A stretch of DNA of 64,000 bases from Proteocatella sp041738345 (GCA_041738345.1 JBGSPX010000028.1:1-64000); one strand, 5' to 3'. Counted from the stretch's first letter, positions 17,606-27,364 are shown. Numbers and translations are program-made. Notes: generated from the sequence alone by a model not told the origin.

Positions 17606-18364
17606 TTATTTCTTCATATAACTTTCAATATAGCTTTTTATAGCTTTAGATTTTGCTAAAACATTATTTGCGTAAGCTGTAGTATAATTTCCTTTACTTA
17701 CATTACCACCGCCAGTATTATAAGCAGTAAGTCCAAGTGTAGTGCTTCCAAACTTTTTAATTTGTCCTTTAAGAAGACGGGTAGCAACATCCGCATTTTT
17801 ATAAGGATCAACTAAATCTTTAGTAGAATATCCAAAACCAGCACCAGTAGATTTACCTACCTGCATTATACCATAACATGAAGCTCCTTTTGCATTGGCT
17901 GTAAAATAGCTTTCTTTCCACATTATAGCTAATATAATGTTAACATCAACACCATGTTTCTTACTTGCAGCCATCGCTGCTTCAGCAGCCTTTATTGCAG
18001 CTGCATCACTTAATTTAGGGTTTTTTGATTTTATAAATGAAACTATGGCTTTTTTGTACTTTATCTTTTCTTGTTCAGCAGCAGTTTTTTTTATTTTCTC
18101 AGCGCTTGGTTCTGCTTTAACCTCTTTTTTTAACTGTTCTGTTTTAGGAGCTACTATTTCTTCTGAAGGTTTTTCAGAAGTTTCTGAGATAGCTGTTTCA
18201 GAACTTTTTACTAAATCTGATGAATTATTTGTATCAATATTCAACAATTCAGAACTGGCACTAAGTCCAGAGTTTTTTACGCTTATTTCATCCGCATATG
18301 CAAGAGTTGATGACAGGAATACAGTTTGAACAAGTATAAAAATAAAAAGATTAAATTTCTTCAT
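17606..18364 (-). CDS. secreted lytic transglycosylase (SLT domain)
   Basis: This 252-residue exported enzyme should cleave the glycan strands of peptidoglycan. A signal peptide covers residues 1-24 (ending STLAYA). A Ser/Glu/Lys-rich linker runs to about residue 95, followed by a C-terminal SLT domain. Catalytic-domain landmarks are IMWKES with the catalytic glutamate, CYGIMQVG and LTAYNTGGG. GGAGAG stands before the ATG. The promoter region carries two WalR-like boxes, so wall-stress control by WalRK is inferred. Confidence 0.9.
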   Translation of the reverse strand: MKKFNLFIFILVQTVFLSSTLAYADEISVKNSGLSASSELLNIDTNNSSDLVKSSETAISETSEKPSEEIVAPKTEQLKKEVKAEPSAEKIKKTAAEQEKIKYKKAIVSFIKSKNPKLSDAAAIKAAEAAMAASKKHGVDVNIILAIMWKESYFTANAKGASCYGIMQVGKSTGAGFGYSTKDLVDPYKNADVATRLLKGQIKKFGSTTLGLTAYNTGGGNVSKGNYTTAYANNVLAKSKAIKSYIESYMKK

Positions 18365-18452
18365 ATTTTCTTTCTCTCCTTTTTTCCTTCGATCACTTTT
18401 AAATTTAAGTTTTATAATCGTTTTTTTGCTACTTTTCTAATCCATGAGACTA

Positions 18453-18481
18453 ATTATAACAAAATAGTTACAAAAAAACAA
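18453..18481 (-). promoter_or_regulatory. promoter of the lytic transglycosylase gene
   Basis: Read on the minus strand, TTGTTT and TATAAT are 17 nt apart. The start point would be about 80 nt before the ATG. Confidence 0.65.
18456..18472 (-). promoter_or_regulatory. WalR-like box 1 (transglycosylase)
   Basis: On the minus strand it reads TGTAAC-TATTT-TGTTAT, a full match to the published WalR consensus TGTWAH-N5-TGTWAH. It overlaps the -10 and spacer of the promoter. Confidence 0.6.
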
Positions 18482-18497
18482 GCTTTCAGGAGAAAAA

Positions 18498-18514
18498 GTT
18501 ACAAAAGAGTTACA
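18498..18514 (-). promoter_or_regulatory. WalR-like box 2 (transglycosylase)
   Basis: On the minus strand it reads TGTAAC-TCTTT-TGTAAC, a full match to TGTWAH-N5-TGTWAH with identical half sites. Its centre is about 60 nt upstream of the predicted start, a normal activator position. Confidence 0.68.
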
Positions 18515-18654
18515 AAATCAATTGATTTATAAATTAAATTTCAGACTATATAGAAAAATTGGCATATTTTTTAGACAAAGGGTTTCAATATGTACAGCAA
18601 AAATGATAAAAATTTGACATAAAAATTCTAATCGAATCAGATTTAAAAAAATTT

Positions 18655-18706
18655 TTTCAAAAAAAAGCATCTAAAAGGTAAATTTTTACGCTTAAAGATG
18701 CTTTTT
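18655..18706 (-). terminator. namZ-like gene terminator (minus strand)
   Basis: AAAAAGCATCT pairs with AGATGCTTTTT and a T-run follows on the minus strand, about 20 nt after the stop codon at 18728. Confidence 0.75.
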
Positions 18707-18727
18707 CACAAAATTCAAAACAAAAAT

Positions 18728-19996
18728 TTAGTATATAAGATACTTTTCTCTTTCTTTTTTAAAATTATCTAATTCTGACTTATAACTTGCCATAACTTTT
18801 TCGGCGTTCCAGTTATTTTTGAGTGCTAAACCAAAGCGATTTGAACCCCAAATTTTTTCAAACATAGGGATTACTCCATTTTTTTCAACTGGGACAGTAA
18901 GCTTTTTCATAGAATTAGCTGTAGTAAGGATATATATTGAAGTTTTAGTCGGATTAAACTTGTGGTAATCTGTAATAGTAAGTTTTGCACCACCGCGGCT
19001 AGCTTTTGTTTCAGGACTGAATGAAACTCCAGGTAGTTTGTAAGAATTTAGTTTGTCTGCAAATTTTTGTGAATCTATACCAGCAGAGCCAACCCAAGTA
19101 AATTTATCCGCTTGTCCAACTGAAGTACCTTCACCCATACCTGTAGCAATATACCCAAAGGCAGAAGTTATATTTGGAATATTAGGAGAGGTAGCAACAA
19201 AGGTAAGCCCTGTGTCCTGCCATATCATATCACGAGAATAATTTTGCATAGGAATTACGGTAAGGTCAGCATTTATTTTTCGGTTAAAGAATTTTGCAAG
19301 TTCACCACAAGTCATACCGTGTGCAATAGGAAGATTATCTACACCAACAAAGGTAAGATATTTGTCTTGAGCAATATAACCTTCAACAATAGTTCCACCT
19401 AAAGGATTAGGTCTATCAAGTACAATTACAGGTTTATTATATTTTTTTGCAGCTTTCATTATATAGTTAAGCGTAGACATATAGGTGTATGTCCTAGAAC
19501 CGATATCTTGCATATCAAATATAAGGACATCTACATTTTCAAGCATAGCTTTTGAAGGTTCTCGGGTTTTTCCATAAAGACTATATACTGGAAGGTTTAA
19601 ATTGCTGTCTATGTAAGAATCCACATATTGACCAGCAGTTGCAGTTCCATTAAGCCCATGCTCTGGAGAGTATATTGCTGTAAGTTCAGCATTTTGGTAT
19701 TGATAGAGCTTATCTACGGTTCTAGTCATATTTTCATCTACACCAGTCTGATTGGTTACAAGTCCTAACTTTTTATCTTTTATAAGATATTCAAACTCAG
19801 TAAGGAGACGCTCATTTCCAAGAATCACTCTTTTTTCTACGTTTTCAGAATTGAAGATATCTTTATGAGTTCTGTTATGGGAAGTAATAACAGAATTTAG
19901 GTTATCAAATCTAGCATTTAGTTTTTTATCCTGAGCATATCCAAATGATGTACTTAGTAAAACCACAGATAGAAGTACTGAAGTTAATTTTTTCAT
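18728..19996 (-). CDS. namZ: exported exo-beta-N-acetylmuramidase family protein (DUF1343)
   Basis: This 422-residue protein belongs to the DUF1343/NamZ family, whose studied member removes terminal MurNAc from peptidoglycan fragments. Recognisable segments are LGLVTNQTGVD, AIYSPEHGLNGTATAGQ, DMQDIGSRTYTYMSTL, VLDRPNPLGG and DNLPIAHGMTCGELA. A signal peptide ends near SFGYAQ. I start it at the ATG at 19996, 10 nt after GAAAGGA. The longer frame adds 15 residues before the signal peptide and lacks a ribosome binding site. A WalR-like box lies upstream. Together with the transglycosylase it suggests wall turnover and MurNAc recovery. Confidence 0.87.
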   Translation of the reverse strand: MKKLTSVLLSVVLLSTSFGYAQDKKLNARFDNLNSVITSHNRTHKDIFNSENVEKRVILGNERLLTEFEYLIKDKKLGLVTNQTGVDENMTRTVDKLYQYQNAELTAIYSPEHGLNGTATAGQYVDSYIDSNLNLPVYSLYGKTREPSKAMLENVDVLIFDMQDIGSRTYTYMSTLNYIMKAAKKYNKPVIVLDRPNPLGGTIVEGYIAQDKYLTFVGVDNLPIAHGMTCGELAKFFNRKINADLTVIPMQNYSRDMIWQDTGLTFVATSPNIPNITSAFGYIATGMGEGTSVGQADKFTWVGSAGIDSQKFADKLNSYKLPGVSFSPETKASRGGAKLTITDYHKFNPTKTSIYILTTANSMKKLTVPVEKNGVIPMFEKIWGSNRFGLALKNNWNAEKVMASYKSELDNFKKEREKYLIY

Positions 19997-20070
19997 TTTA
20001 TTTAAATCCTTTCTCTTATATATTATATATAATTTTATCACATATTTAAGTAGCTAAAAGATACAAATGT

Positions 20071-20087
20071 TTTACATATATATTACA
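20071..20087 (-). promoter_or_regulatory. WalR-like box (namZ)
   Basis: On the minus strand it reads TGTAAT-ATATA-TGTAAA, a full match to TGTWAH-N5-TGTWAH. It is about 45 nt upstream of a minus-strand TATAAT at 20022-20027 that has only a weak -35 box. Confidence 0.6.
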
Positions 20088-20167
20088 ACTTAAAAATATA
20101 GGGTATAAATATAAAATAAATAACTAAAAAGTTAATAATATTTTATGTTTACAAATGGAGACAAATT

Positions 20168-20896
20168 ATGACTTTAGATACTAATTTACAAAAAGAAGTA
20201 ATTATAAGTGCAAGTGGAATAAAAAAAATTTACAAAATGGGTGAAATTTATATAAAGGCACTTGATGGAGTTGAGTTTGAAATATATAAGGGAGAATTTT
20301 TAGCTATTCTTGGACCTTCAGGTTCAGGAAAATCTACGATGTTAAATATAATAGGAGGAATGGATAGTCCGACAGAAGGAGAACTTTTTTATCAAAATAT
20401 ACCAGTGCATAAAATGGGAAAAAAAGAACTTACTTTATATAGAAGAGAAAATATAGGGTTTATATTTCAATTTTATAATCTTCTTCCAAATCTTACGGCC
20501 TTAGAAAATGTAGATATTGCTCGTCAGATATCTGAATCAAAATTAAAATCAGAAGATATGCTAGAAAAAGTGGGATTATTAGATAGAAAAGATCATTTTC
20601 CATCACAGCTTTCAGGTGGAGAACAGCAAAGAGTCGCTATAGCTAGAGCGCTTGCAAAGGATCCTGATGTATTTTTATGTGATGAACCGACAGGCGCGTT
20701 AGATTCTAAATCATCAAAAGATGTACTTCGTGTACTTCAATATTTTTGTAAAGAATTTTCAAAAACGGTAATTGTAATAACTCATAATAATGCAATATCA
20801 AGCATAGCAGATAGGATAATGTTTTTAAAGGATGGGAAAATTGTAGATACGGTAATAAATAAAGCACCTATGGACATAGAAGCGGTGGATATATAG
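20168..20896 (+). CDS. ABC transporter ATP-binding protein (MacB/LolD-like)
   Basis: This 242-residue ATPase powers the FtsX-type permease encoded next. Walker A is GPSGSGKST near residue 49, the signature LSGGEQQR near 149 and Walker B LCDEPTGALD near 172; a histidine switch VITHN follows. The FQFYNLLPNLTALENV Q-loop region is typical of the MacB/LolD group. TGGAGA precedes the ATG. The gap to the permease gene is 13 nt. Confidence 0.93.
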   Translation: MTLDTNLQKEVIISASGIKKIYKMGEIYIKALDGVEFEIYKGEFLAILGPSGSGKSTMLNIIGGMDSPTEGELFYQNIPVHKMGKKELTLYRRENIGFIFQFYNLLPNLTALENVDIARQISESKLKSEDMLEKVGLLDRKDHFPSQLSGGEQQRVAIARALAKDPDVFLCDEPTGALDSKSSKDVLRVLQYFCKEFSKTVIVITHNNAISSIADRIMFLKDGKIVDTVINKAPMDIEAVDI

Positions 20897-20909
20897 TAGG
20901 GGGTTTTTG

Positions 20910-23270
20910 ATGCTGTTATTAAAAAAAATATTTAGAGATTTAAAGACAAATAAAGCGGCTAATATAGCAGCAATAATATTAGTTATGATATCAATTATGA
21001 TATTTACAATGATGTCTAATGTTAATGAAATGCTCAGATATTCTAAGGATCAATTTTATATCCAAACCAAGTTTGCGGATGTATTTGTAGATTTAAGGTC
21101 TATTTCAAAAGAAAAAGTAAAATATTTGGAAGATATAGATGGTGTAGAGGTTATTCAACCTAGGATAGTAAAAGATTTTGTAATAAAAGAAAAAGATAGA
21201 CAAAAAAAACTTGAAAGTAAGTATTTAAGAATATTTGCAGGAGGGGATAAGCTGTGCACATATTTAGTAGAAGAGGGAAGATATCCAATTGAAAATTCAG
21301 AAATAGTTATAGATCCCAAATTTGCAAAGGCAAACGGTATAGTGCTTGGAGATAAACTATCAATAATTTCAAATGGGGAAATATATGATTTGAGTATAGT
21401 TGGGATAGGAAGAAGTGCAGAAAATATATTTACTACTAAAAATGCTTCAGATATAATGCCAGATCCAGAAAGTTTTGGAATTGGATACACTGATTTTGAA
21501 TTTATGAATAAAATTTTAGGAAATGACAGTTACAATAGTATCGTATTTAGCTTAAAAAGCGGATATACCTATGAAGATGTGAAGCAGGATATAACGCTTA
21601 GATTAAATTCTTATGGGATAATAAGTCAAGTCGAAGCTAAAAACCAGATGAGCAATGCGATGATGACCCAAGAGTTGGATTCACTTAGGGCCATTTCAAA
21701 ATCGTTACCGATGATATTTCTTATTATAGCATCAGCAGTAGTTTATATAATGCTTAGAAGGCTCGTAGAACTACAAAGAGGACAGATAGGGATACTTAAA
21801 GCCTTTGGATTTTCAGATGTTCAGATACTAAATCACTATATTTTATATGTATTAATAATGGCATTTATAGGAGCTTTAATAGGCGCCTTGATAGGAAATT
21901 ACATTTCAAATTTATTAATGATATTATATGAACAGTTTTTTAATATGCCATTTATATTAGGAAAATCAAGTTTAAAATATATATTTTTATCACTTCTAAT
22001 GGCACTAATATTTAGTATATTTACTGGTTTTTTTGGAGCTAAGGAGGCCATATCGCTTTCGCCATCAGAAGCTATGAGGCCCAAAGGCCCTAGAGTGTTC
22101 AGTAAAAAGCTTGCTATAGAAAATAGTAAACTTATAATGAACAGTCTTAGTATGACTGGTAAAATTGGACTTAGAAATTTAGGGAGAAATAAATCAAGAG
22201 GATTTTTTATAGCAATGGGAGTAGCGTTTACAGTGTCTATTTGTGCAGTTCCTTGGACTATGATAGGAACGGTATATCCTATGATATATGATAGATATGA
22301 TTATGTAGAGCTTTATGATTTAAAAATAAAACTTAATTCTTTCAGAGAAAAAGATTTAATCCTCAACGAAATATTTGCTGAGGATATAAAAAAAGCAGAA
22401 GCTTTAATAGAGCTTCCTGTAGTTTTTAGAAAAGCGAATCTAAAAAAAGAGAGCATAATAGTAGGCATAGATTTTGAAGGCGCATTATACACGCCTGTAA
22501 ATGACAAAAAAATCCCTATAAAGTTGAATAAAGGAGAACTTGCAATAACTCCGAATATAGCAGAAGATATAGGCGCAGTGGTAGGGGATTATGTATATAT
22601 AAAATCTCCGTATTTTAGAGATAAGGAATACGAAGAAAAATTATTAGTATCTCACATAGAACCTCAACTAATGGGTTCAAATGGGTATATGCGCATAGAA
22701 GATATAGCCTCAATATTAGGCAATAAAGATATTGCAAATGGGATTATACTTTCAGCAGAAGATGAGGTAATGCTTTCAATTAAAGATAAATATATAGAAA
22801 GTCCATATGTGGAAAGTCTTAATAGTACAGGTTCGTTTATACGTATGATGGAAGAAATGATGTGGATGACTCTTATTCAGATAATATACCTTGGGATAGT
22901 TGCTATAGCTACAGGTTTTGCAATAATATATAATTCAACAATAACTATAATTTCAGAAAGAGAAAGAGAACTTACGTCTATGATGGTTATTGGAATGAGT
23001 GAAAAGGAAGTGTTTGATATAGTTAGTTTTGAGCAGTGGACATTATCTTTTTTAGGGATGTTTATAGCAATTCCACTTACAAAAGCAATGCTGACAGCTA
23101 TTGTAAATGTTGTAGATACAGATATGTACTCGATGCCATCAAATTTTGACATAAGATTTTATTTTATAGCTGTAATAATAGCTATAATAGCTATTATTAT
23201 GGGTCAATTAGCAGCATATAGAAAGATTAAAAAATTAAATTTGGTAGATGCATTAAAATCAAACGAATAG
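20910..23270 (+). CDS. FtsX-type ABC transporter permease
   Basis: This 786-residue membrane protein has the duplicated FtsX layout. An N-terminal membrane span is followed by a large extracytoplasmic domain (about 45-260) and three spans. A second such unit covers about 410-786, again with an outside domain and three C-terminal spans. I use the ATG at 20910, 6 nt after AGGGGG, not the TTG just before it. With the ATPase and the adaptor downstream it forms a MacAB-like exporter. The substrate (peptide, lipid or drug) cannot be told. Confidence 0.9.
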   Translation: MLLLKKIFRDLKTNKAANIAAIILVMISIMIFTMMSNVNEMLRYSKDQFYIQTKFADVFVDLRSISKEKVKYLEDIDGVEVIQPRIVKDFVIKEKDRQKKLESKYLRIFAGGDKLCTYLVEEGRYPIENSEIVIDPKFAKANGIVLGDKLSIISNGEIYDLSIVGIGRSAENIFTTKNASDIMPDPESFGIGYTDFEFMNKILGNDSYNSIVFSLKSGYTYEDVKQDITLRLNSYGIISQVEAKNQMSNAMMTQELDSLRAISKSLPMIFLIIASAVVYIMLRRLVELQRGQIGILKAFGFSDVQILNHYILYVLIMAFIGALIGALIGNYISNLLMILYEQFFNMPFILGKSSLKYIFLSLLMALIFSIFTGFFGAKEAISLSPSEAMRPKGPRVFSKKLAIENSKLIMNSLSMTGKIGLRNLGRNKSRGFFIAMGVAFTVSICAVPWTMIGTVYPMIYDRYDYVELYDLKIKLNSFREKDLILNEIFAEDIKKAEALIELPVVFRKANLKKESIIVGIDFEGALYTPVNDKKIPIKLNKGELAITPNIAEDIGAVVGDYVYIKSPYFRDKEYEEKLLVSHIEPQLMGSNGYMRIEDIASILGNKDIANGIILSAEDEVMLSIKDKYIESPYVESLNSTGSFIRMMEEMMWMTLIQIIYLGIVAIATGFAIIYNSTITIISERERELTSMMVIGMSEKEVFDIVSFEQWTLSFLGMFIAIPLTKAMLTAIVNVVDTDMYSMPSNFDIRFYFIAVIIAIIAIIMGQLAAYRKIKKLNLVDALKSNE

Positions 23271-23281
23271 AGAGGTTTTAT

Positions 23282-24514
23282 ATGAATAAAAAACTTAAGC
23301 TTGTAATCTTAATTATTATAACCTTAATTGCGACATTTTTTATAGCGGAATATTTTTTAAAAGCAGAAAAAGTTAATGTTTTTGTAATATCAGAAAAAAC
23401 AAATTTAAAAGAAGTTGTTAAGGAAAATGGTATAGTGGAATCTAGACAAGTTTTCTCTATATCACCTGCTTTTGATGGAGAAATATATGCAAAAGTAAAG
23501 CTAGGAGATGAAGTCAAAAAAGGCCAGATTTTAGCACAGCTAAATTCAGAAGATATATCAAATTCCATTATTCAGCTTGATGCACAGTTAAAATCAATAA
23601 AAGCTCAAACTAATATTACGGGACCGAGTAACCCTCAAAATAAAGAAATTGAAATTCAAAAAATAAAAATAGAAACCCTAAAACGAAATTTTAATAAAGC
23701 GGAAGAAGATTACAATAGAACAAAAGTTCTTTATGATTCTGGCGCAAGTCCGAAAATAGAATTAGATAACATGGAAAATGCACTTAAATCACTAAATGAT
23801 GAAATAAGAGCGCAAGAAGAATTACTATATACTATGGAAAATAATTCAGTATATACGAAAGCATATTATAGTGGGCAGCTTCAAAGTCTTCAAGCACAAA
23901 AAGATTTACTTATTTCAAGAAAAGGAAAAACTGTGATTAAATCACCAATAGATGGAATTATTACTTCAATTAACATAAAGGATATGCAAAAAGTAAATAG
24001 TATGATGAGTATAATGGAAATAAGTGAAAAAAATAATAAAGTAATAACTTCTCAATTAGCATCTGAAATAGCAGCAGATTTAAAACTAGGAGATAGAGTA
24101 GAAATTATTTATGAAACAAAACATAATAAGCAAGTTTTTAATGGTAAGATAAGCTATATATCACCTTATTCAAGCACCCAGCTTTCAAGCTTAGGGATAG
24201 AGGAGCAGAAAACAAGAATAGAAACTATATTTAATGAACTAAATAAAATTTCACTTGGATATAAATTAGATGTAAATTTTATTACTTTGGACAAACCAAA
24301 TGTTATTGTGATACCCAAACTAAGCACATTTAAAGAAGAGGATACGTATTATGTGTTTAAAATAGAAAATAAAAGACTTTTAAAACAAAAAATAGTAAAG
24401 GGTATAGAAACAAGTAGTGAAATTGAAATTTTGGAAGGACTTGGGCAAGGAGATATAATTTTACTTGATCCCAATAATAAAAATGTAAAAGAAGGAAGTA
24501 AAGTGACTTACTAG
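23282..24514 (+). CDS. membrane-fusion (HlyD/MacA-like) adaptor protein
   Basis: This 410-residue protein has one N-terminal membrane anchor (residues 5-26). Next comes a biotinyl-lipoyl-like half (FDGEIYAKVKLGDEVKKGQIL, about 65-85), a long coiled coil (about 95-205) and the second lipoyl half KTVIKSPIDGIITSI (about 218-232). Beta-barrel sequence follows. It should link the FtsX permease to its substrate outside the membrane. GAGAGG precedes the ATG. It is the third gene of the exporter operon, 11 nt after the permease. Confidence 0.88.
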   Translation: MNKKLKLVILIIITLIATFFIAEYFLKAEKVNVFVISEKTNLKEVVKENGIVESRQVFSISPAFDGEIYAKVKLGDEVKKGQILAQLNSEDISNSIIQLDAQLKSIKAQTNITGPSNPQNKEIEIQKIKIETLKRNFNKAEEDYNRTKVLYDSGASPKIELDNMENALKSLNDEIRAQEELLYTMENNSVYTKAYYSGQLQSLQAQKDLLISRKGKTVIKSPIDGIITSINIKDMQKVNSMMSIMEISEKNNKVITSQLASEIAADLKLGDRVEIIYETKHNKQVFNGKISYISPYSSTQLSSLGIEEQKTRIETIFNELNKISLGYKLDVNFITLDKPNVIVIPKLSTFKEEDTYYVFKIENKRLLKQKIVKGIETSSEIEILEGLGQGDIILLDPNNKNVKEGSKVTY

Positions 24515-24579
24515 TAAATTTTTTAAGATAATGGTATCATATATAACAAAGACATAAATTTACTTTAAGGAGATAAAAA

Positions 24580-25236
24580 ATGAAGTTATATATCGTACGA
24601 CATGGAGAAACAGAGTGGAACAAAGCACATATATTACAAGGACAGTTAGATTCCCCGCTTACGGAAAAAGGTATTGGTGGTGCACAGAAAATAAGAGAAG
24701 CTTTAGACGGTGTAGAGTTTAAAAATGTGTATACAAGTGAACAAAAAAGAGCAATAGATACTACTGAAATTATACTTTCTAATAGGAAAGAGCTCGATTA
24801 TATTATAGATAATAATATAGCTGAAATGTCATATGGCAATTGGCAGGGAAAAACTAAGGAACAAATTTGTAATAATGATGATTACAAGGATATGTACTTT
24901 AATTATTTTCAAAAACCAGAGGCATATATTCCGGTTGCAGGAGGAGAGCGTTTTGAAGATATTTTAAAAAGAGCAGAACTGTTTTTAGACAGAGTTAAAA
25001 GTGAGCATACAGATGATGAAGCTGCTCTTGCAGTTACACATGGAGTATTTATAAAAGCTATATTTAATGTTATAAAAAATAGAAGTATAAAAGAATTTTG
25101 GGAAAGACCGTTTGTTACGAATTGTAGCATAAGTATTCTAGAAATATCAGAGGATATTAAAATAATAAAAGAAGTAGACGTAGAACATCTTGGAGAACAT
25201 ATAGTAGTTACAGAAGAAGTTGATTATATAAAGTAG
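24580..25236 (+). CDS. histidine phosphatase family protein
   Basis: This 218-residue protein has the RHGETEWN motif near residue 7, with the phospho-accepting histidine. YTSEQKRAIDTTEI follows near 48, and the second histidine lies in VTHGVFIK near 153. The family includes cofactor-dependent phosphoglycerate mutases, CobC-type phosphatases and broad phosphatases. The subgroup is not clear. AAGGAGA precedes the ATG. It is followed 12 nt later by a CDF transporter gene, so they probably share a transcript. Confidence 0.87.
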   Translation: MKLYIVRHGETEWNKAHILQGQLDSPLTEKGIGGAQKIREALDGVEFKNVYTSEQKRAIDTTEIILSNRKELDYIIDNNIAEMSYGNWQGKTKEQICNNDDYKDMYFNYFQKPEAYIPVAGGERFEDILKRAELFLDRVKSEHTDDEAALAVTHGVFIKAIFNVIKNRSIKEFWERPFVTNCSISILEISEDIKIIKEVDVEHLGEHIVVTEEVDYIK

Positions 25237-25248
25237 AAAGAGAAAAAA

Positions 25249-26199
25249 ATGATACAATTTATTGTAAAAAAATTCATAGAAAATTATGATGATGTAACAA
25301 ATAGAAAAGTTATAAAAGCTTATGGATATTTGTGTGGAATAGTGGGAATTATAAGTAATTCAATTCTTTCTATACTAAAAATATTCATAGGATTTTATGC
25401 GGGGAGTATAGCTATTGTAGCAGATGCGGTAAATAATATAACAGATGTTGGATCATCTATGATAACTATAGTAGGATTTATGATTTCAGATAAACCAGCA
25501 GATAAGGAACATCCATTTGGGCATGCTAGGGCAGAATATATTACAGCACTTGCGATTTCAGTAATTATAATGTTTGTAGGGCTTAAGTTTTTTACGTCAT
25601 CTATAGAACGTATAAGAAATCCAAAACCGGTTATATTTAGTATAGTTACAATAGTAATTTTAAGTCTAACGATTCTTGCTAAATTTTGGCAGGGGAGTTT
25701 TTATCAAAACATAGGTGATCGTATTGATTCAAATTCGCTTAGAGCAGTGGCCGCAGACAGCCGAAGTGATGTTATGACTACTATAGTAGTACTGATTTCG
25801 GTTGGATGCTCAAAATTTATATTGTTTCCAATAGATGGATATATAGGGGTATTGGTATCTGGGTTTATATTTTATAATGGAATAAAAATAGCTATAGATG
25901 CAATAAATCCACTTTTAGGAGTAGCTCCAGATGAGGAACTTGTAAATAATATAATTTCTAAAGTAGAATCCTATGAAGGTATTGAGGGCAGTCACGATTT
26001 AATAGTTCATAACTATGGACTTGGAACTACCCTTGCATCAATTCATGCAGAAGTATGTGATAAAATGACTATAATAGAAGCACATGAAATAATAGATAAA
26101 GCAGAAAAAGATATTTCAAAAGCTTTGAATATAGAGATTGTAATTCATATGGATCCTATAGATTGTGATTTAAAAAACAAAATGAAAGGGGATAGTTAG
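25249..26199 (+). CDS. cation diffusion facilitator (CDF) transporter
   Basis: This 316-residue membrane protein has about six spans and a soluble C-terminal domain. Metal-binding residues appear in IVADAVNNITDVGSS (near residue 61) and HPFGHARAEY (near 88), with a second HxxxD-like site AADSRSDVM near 166. The family exports Zn2+, Fe2+ or Mn2+ in exchange for protons. The metal is not predictable here. The next gene starts 5 nt after its stop. Confidence 0.9.
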   Translation: MIQFIVKKFIENYDDVTNRKVIKAYGYLCGIVGIISNSILSILKIFIGFYAGSIAIVADAVNNITDVGSSMITIVGFMISDKPADKEHPFGHARAEYITALAISVIIMFVGLKFFTSSIERIRNPKPVIFSIVTIVILSLTILAKFWQGSFYQNIGDRIDSNSLRAVAADSRSDVMTTIVVLISVGCSKFILFPIDGYIGVLVSGFIFYNGIKIAIDAINPLLGVAPDEELVNNIISKVESYEGIEGSHDLIVHNYGLGTTLASIHAEVCDKMTIIEAHEIIDKAEKDISKALNIEIVIHMDPIDCDLKNKMKGDS

Positions 26200-26203
26200 T
26201 ATT

Positions 26204-27364
26204 ATGAAACTAGAAATAAGTAAAGAATCTAAACATAAAGCTTTAGCAAATTTTTTAGTGCTATCAGGAGCAATTTTAGTTTATTTTATAGTAAAAAACT
26301 CAGGAAATATATTGGGAGGGATATCGTATTTCACTAATATGATGACACCTTTTGTATATGGATTTGTTATGGCATATCTTTTAAAAAATCCAATGAAATA
26401 TATTGAAAAACTATATAAAAAAGTAATAAAATCTGAAAAAAAACAAAAACTTGTAAGAGCGCTATCTTTATCAACGACAATGATTTTAGCAATACTTCTA
26501 CTTTTAGGATTTATTTCCATAATAGTACCTCAGTTAGCGGATAGCGTCTCAATATTTGTCAGCAACCTTCCAGAATATATGGAAAATGGAAATAGATTAT
26601 TAAGAGACACTATTCAAAATATAAATATAGATTCTGAGATAATTAAAAAATTATTTGAAGTTTGGAGAGCACTGCTTTCAAAAACTTCAGAAATTGTCTC
26701 AAATATGCTGCCATATGCAGTAAATGGAGTACTTGCATTTTCTGGGAAGTTAGTTAATATAGTAGTAGGAATAGTAGTAGCAATATATTTTCTTGCAGGA
26801 AAAGAGCGATTTACAGCTCAAATAAAAAAAATAATAATAGCAAGTTTTTCAGACAAGACATCTGATTTCATTATAGAAAAATCAAAAATGACAAACAATA
26901 TATTCTCAAAATACATTTCAGGTCAGCTTACAGATGCTGCAGTACTTGGAACAATATGCTTTATTTCTATGAGTATATTTAAAATGCCATATGCACTTTT
27001 AGTAAGTATGATTATAACTGTTACTAATATTATTCCAATCATAGGGCCTTTTATTGGAGCTGTTCCAGCTGTGTTTATAATCTCAATGGTAAGTGGCCCA
27101 AAAGCACTTGGATTTGCAGTACTCATTCTTATACTTCAGCAAATTGATGGAAATATACTAGTACCTAAAATTGTAGGGGATTCCACAGGTCTTTCAGGAT
27201 TTTGGGTGTTTTTAGCAATATTTATAGGTGGAGGATTATTTGGAATAACAGGAGTAATTCTTGGAGTACCTACTATGGCAGTAAGTTATAATATAATAAA
27301 AGAATTAGTTGAGTACAGACTAAAAATAAAAAATAAGCCGACTAGTACGGACAGTTATCTTTAG
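26204..27364 (+). CDS. AI-2E family transporter (UPF0118)
   Basis: This 386-residue protein has about eight membrane spans, with the long amphipathic middle region typical of the family. Conserved segments are TNIIPIIGPFIGAVPA (near residue 267) and QQIDGNILVPKIVGDSTGLSGFWV (near 307). Members have been linked to AI-2 release or Na+/H+ exchange, so the name does not prove a substrate. It ends the phosphatase-CDF-AI-2E gene run. Confidence 0.88.
   Translation: MKLEISKESKHKALANFLVLSGAILVYFIVKNSGNILGGISYFTNMMTPFVYGFVMAYLLKNPMKYIEKLYKKVIKSEKKQKLVRALSLSTTMILAILLLLGFISIIVPQLADSVSIFVSNLPEYMENGNRLLRDTIQNINIDSEIIKKLFEVWRALLSKTSEIVSNMLPYAVNGVLAFSGKLVNIVVGIVVAIYFLAGKERFTAQIKKIIIASFSDKTSDFIIEKSKMTNNIFSKYISGQLTDAAVLGTICFISMSIFKMPYALLVSMIITVTNIIPIIGPFIGAVPAVFIISMVSGPKALGFAVLILILQQIDGNILVPKIVGDSTGLSGFWVFLAIFIGGGLFGITGVILGVPTMAVSYNIIKELVEYRLKIKNKPTSTDSYL

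Noticed and set aside
18467..18517. Three GTTACAAAA copies considered as a CRISPR-like or iteron array
   Set aside because: Spacing is irregular (31 and 11 nt) and the copies are better explained as half sites of two WalR-type boxes.
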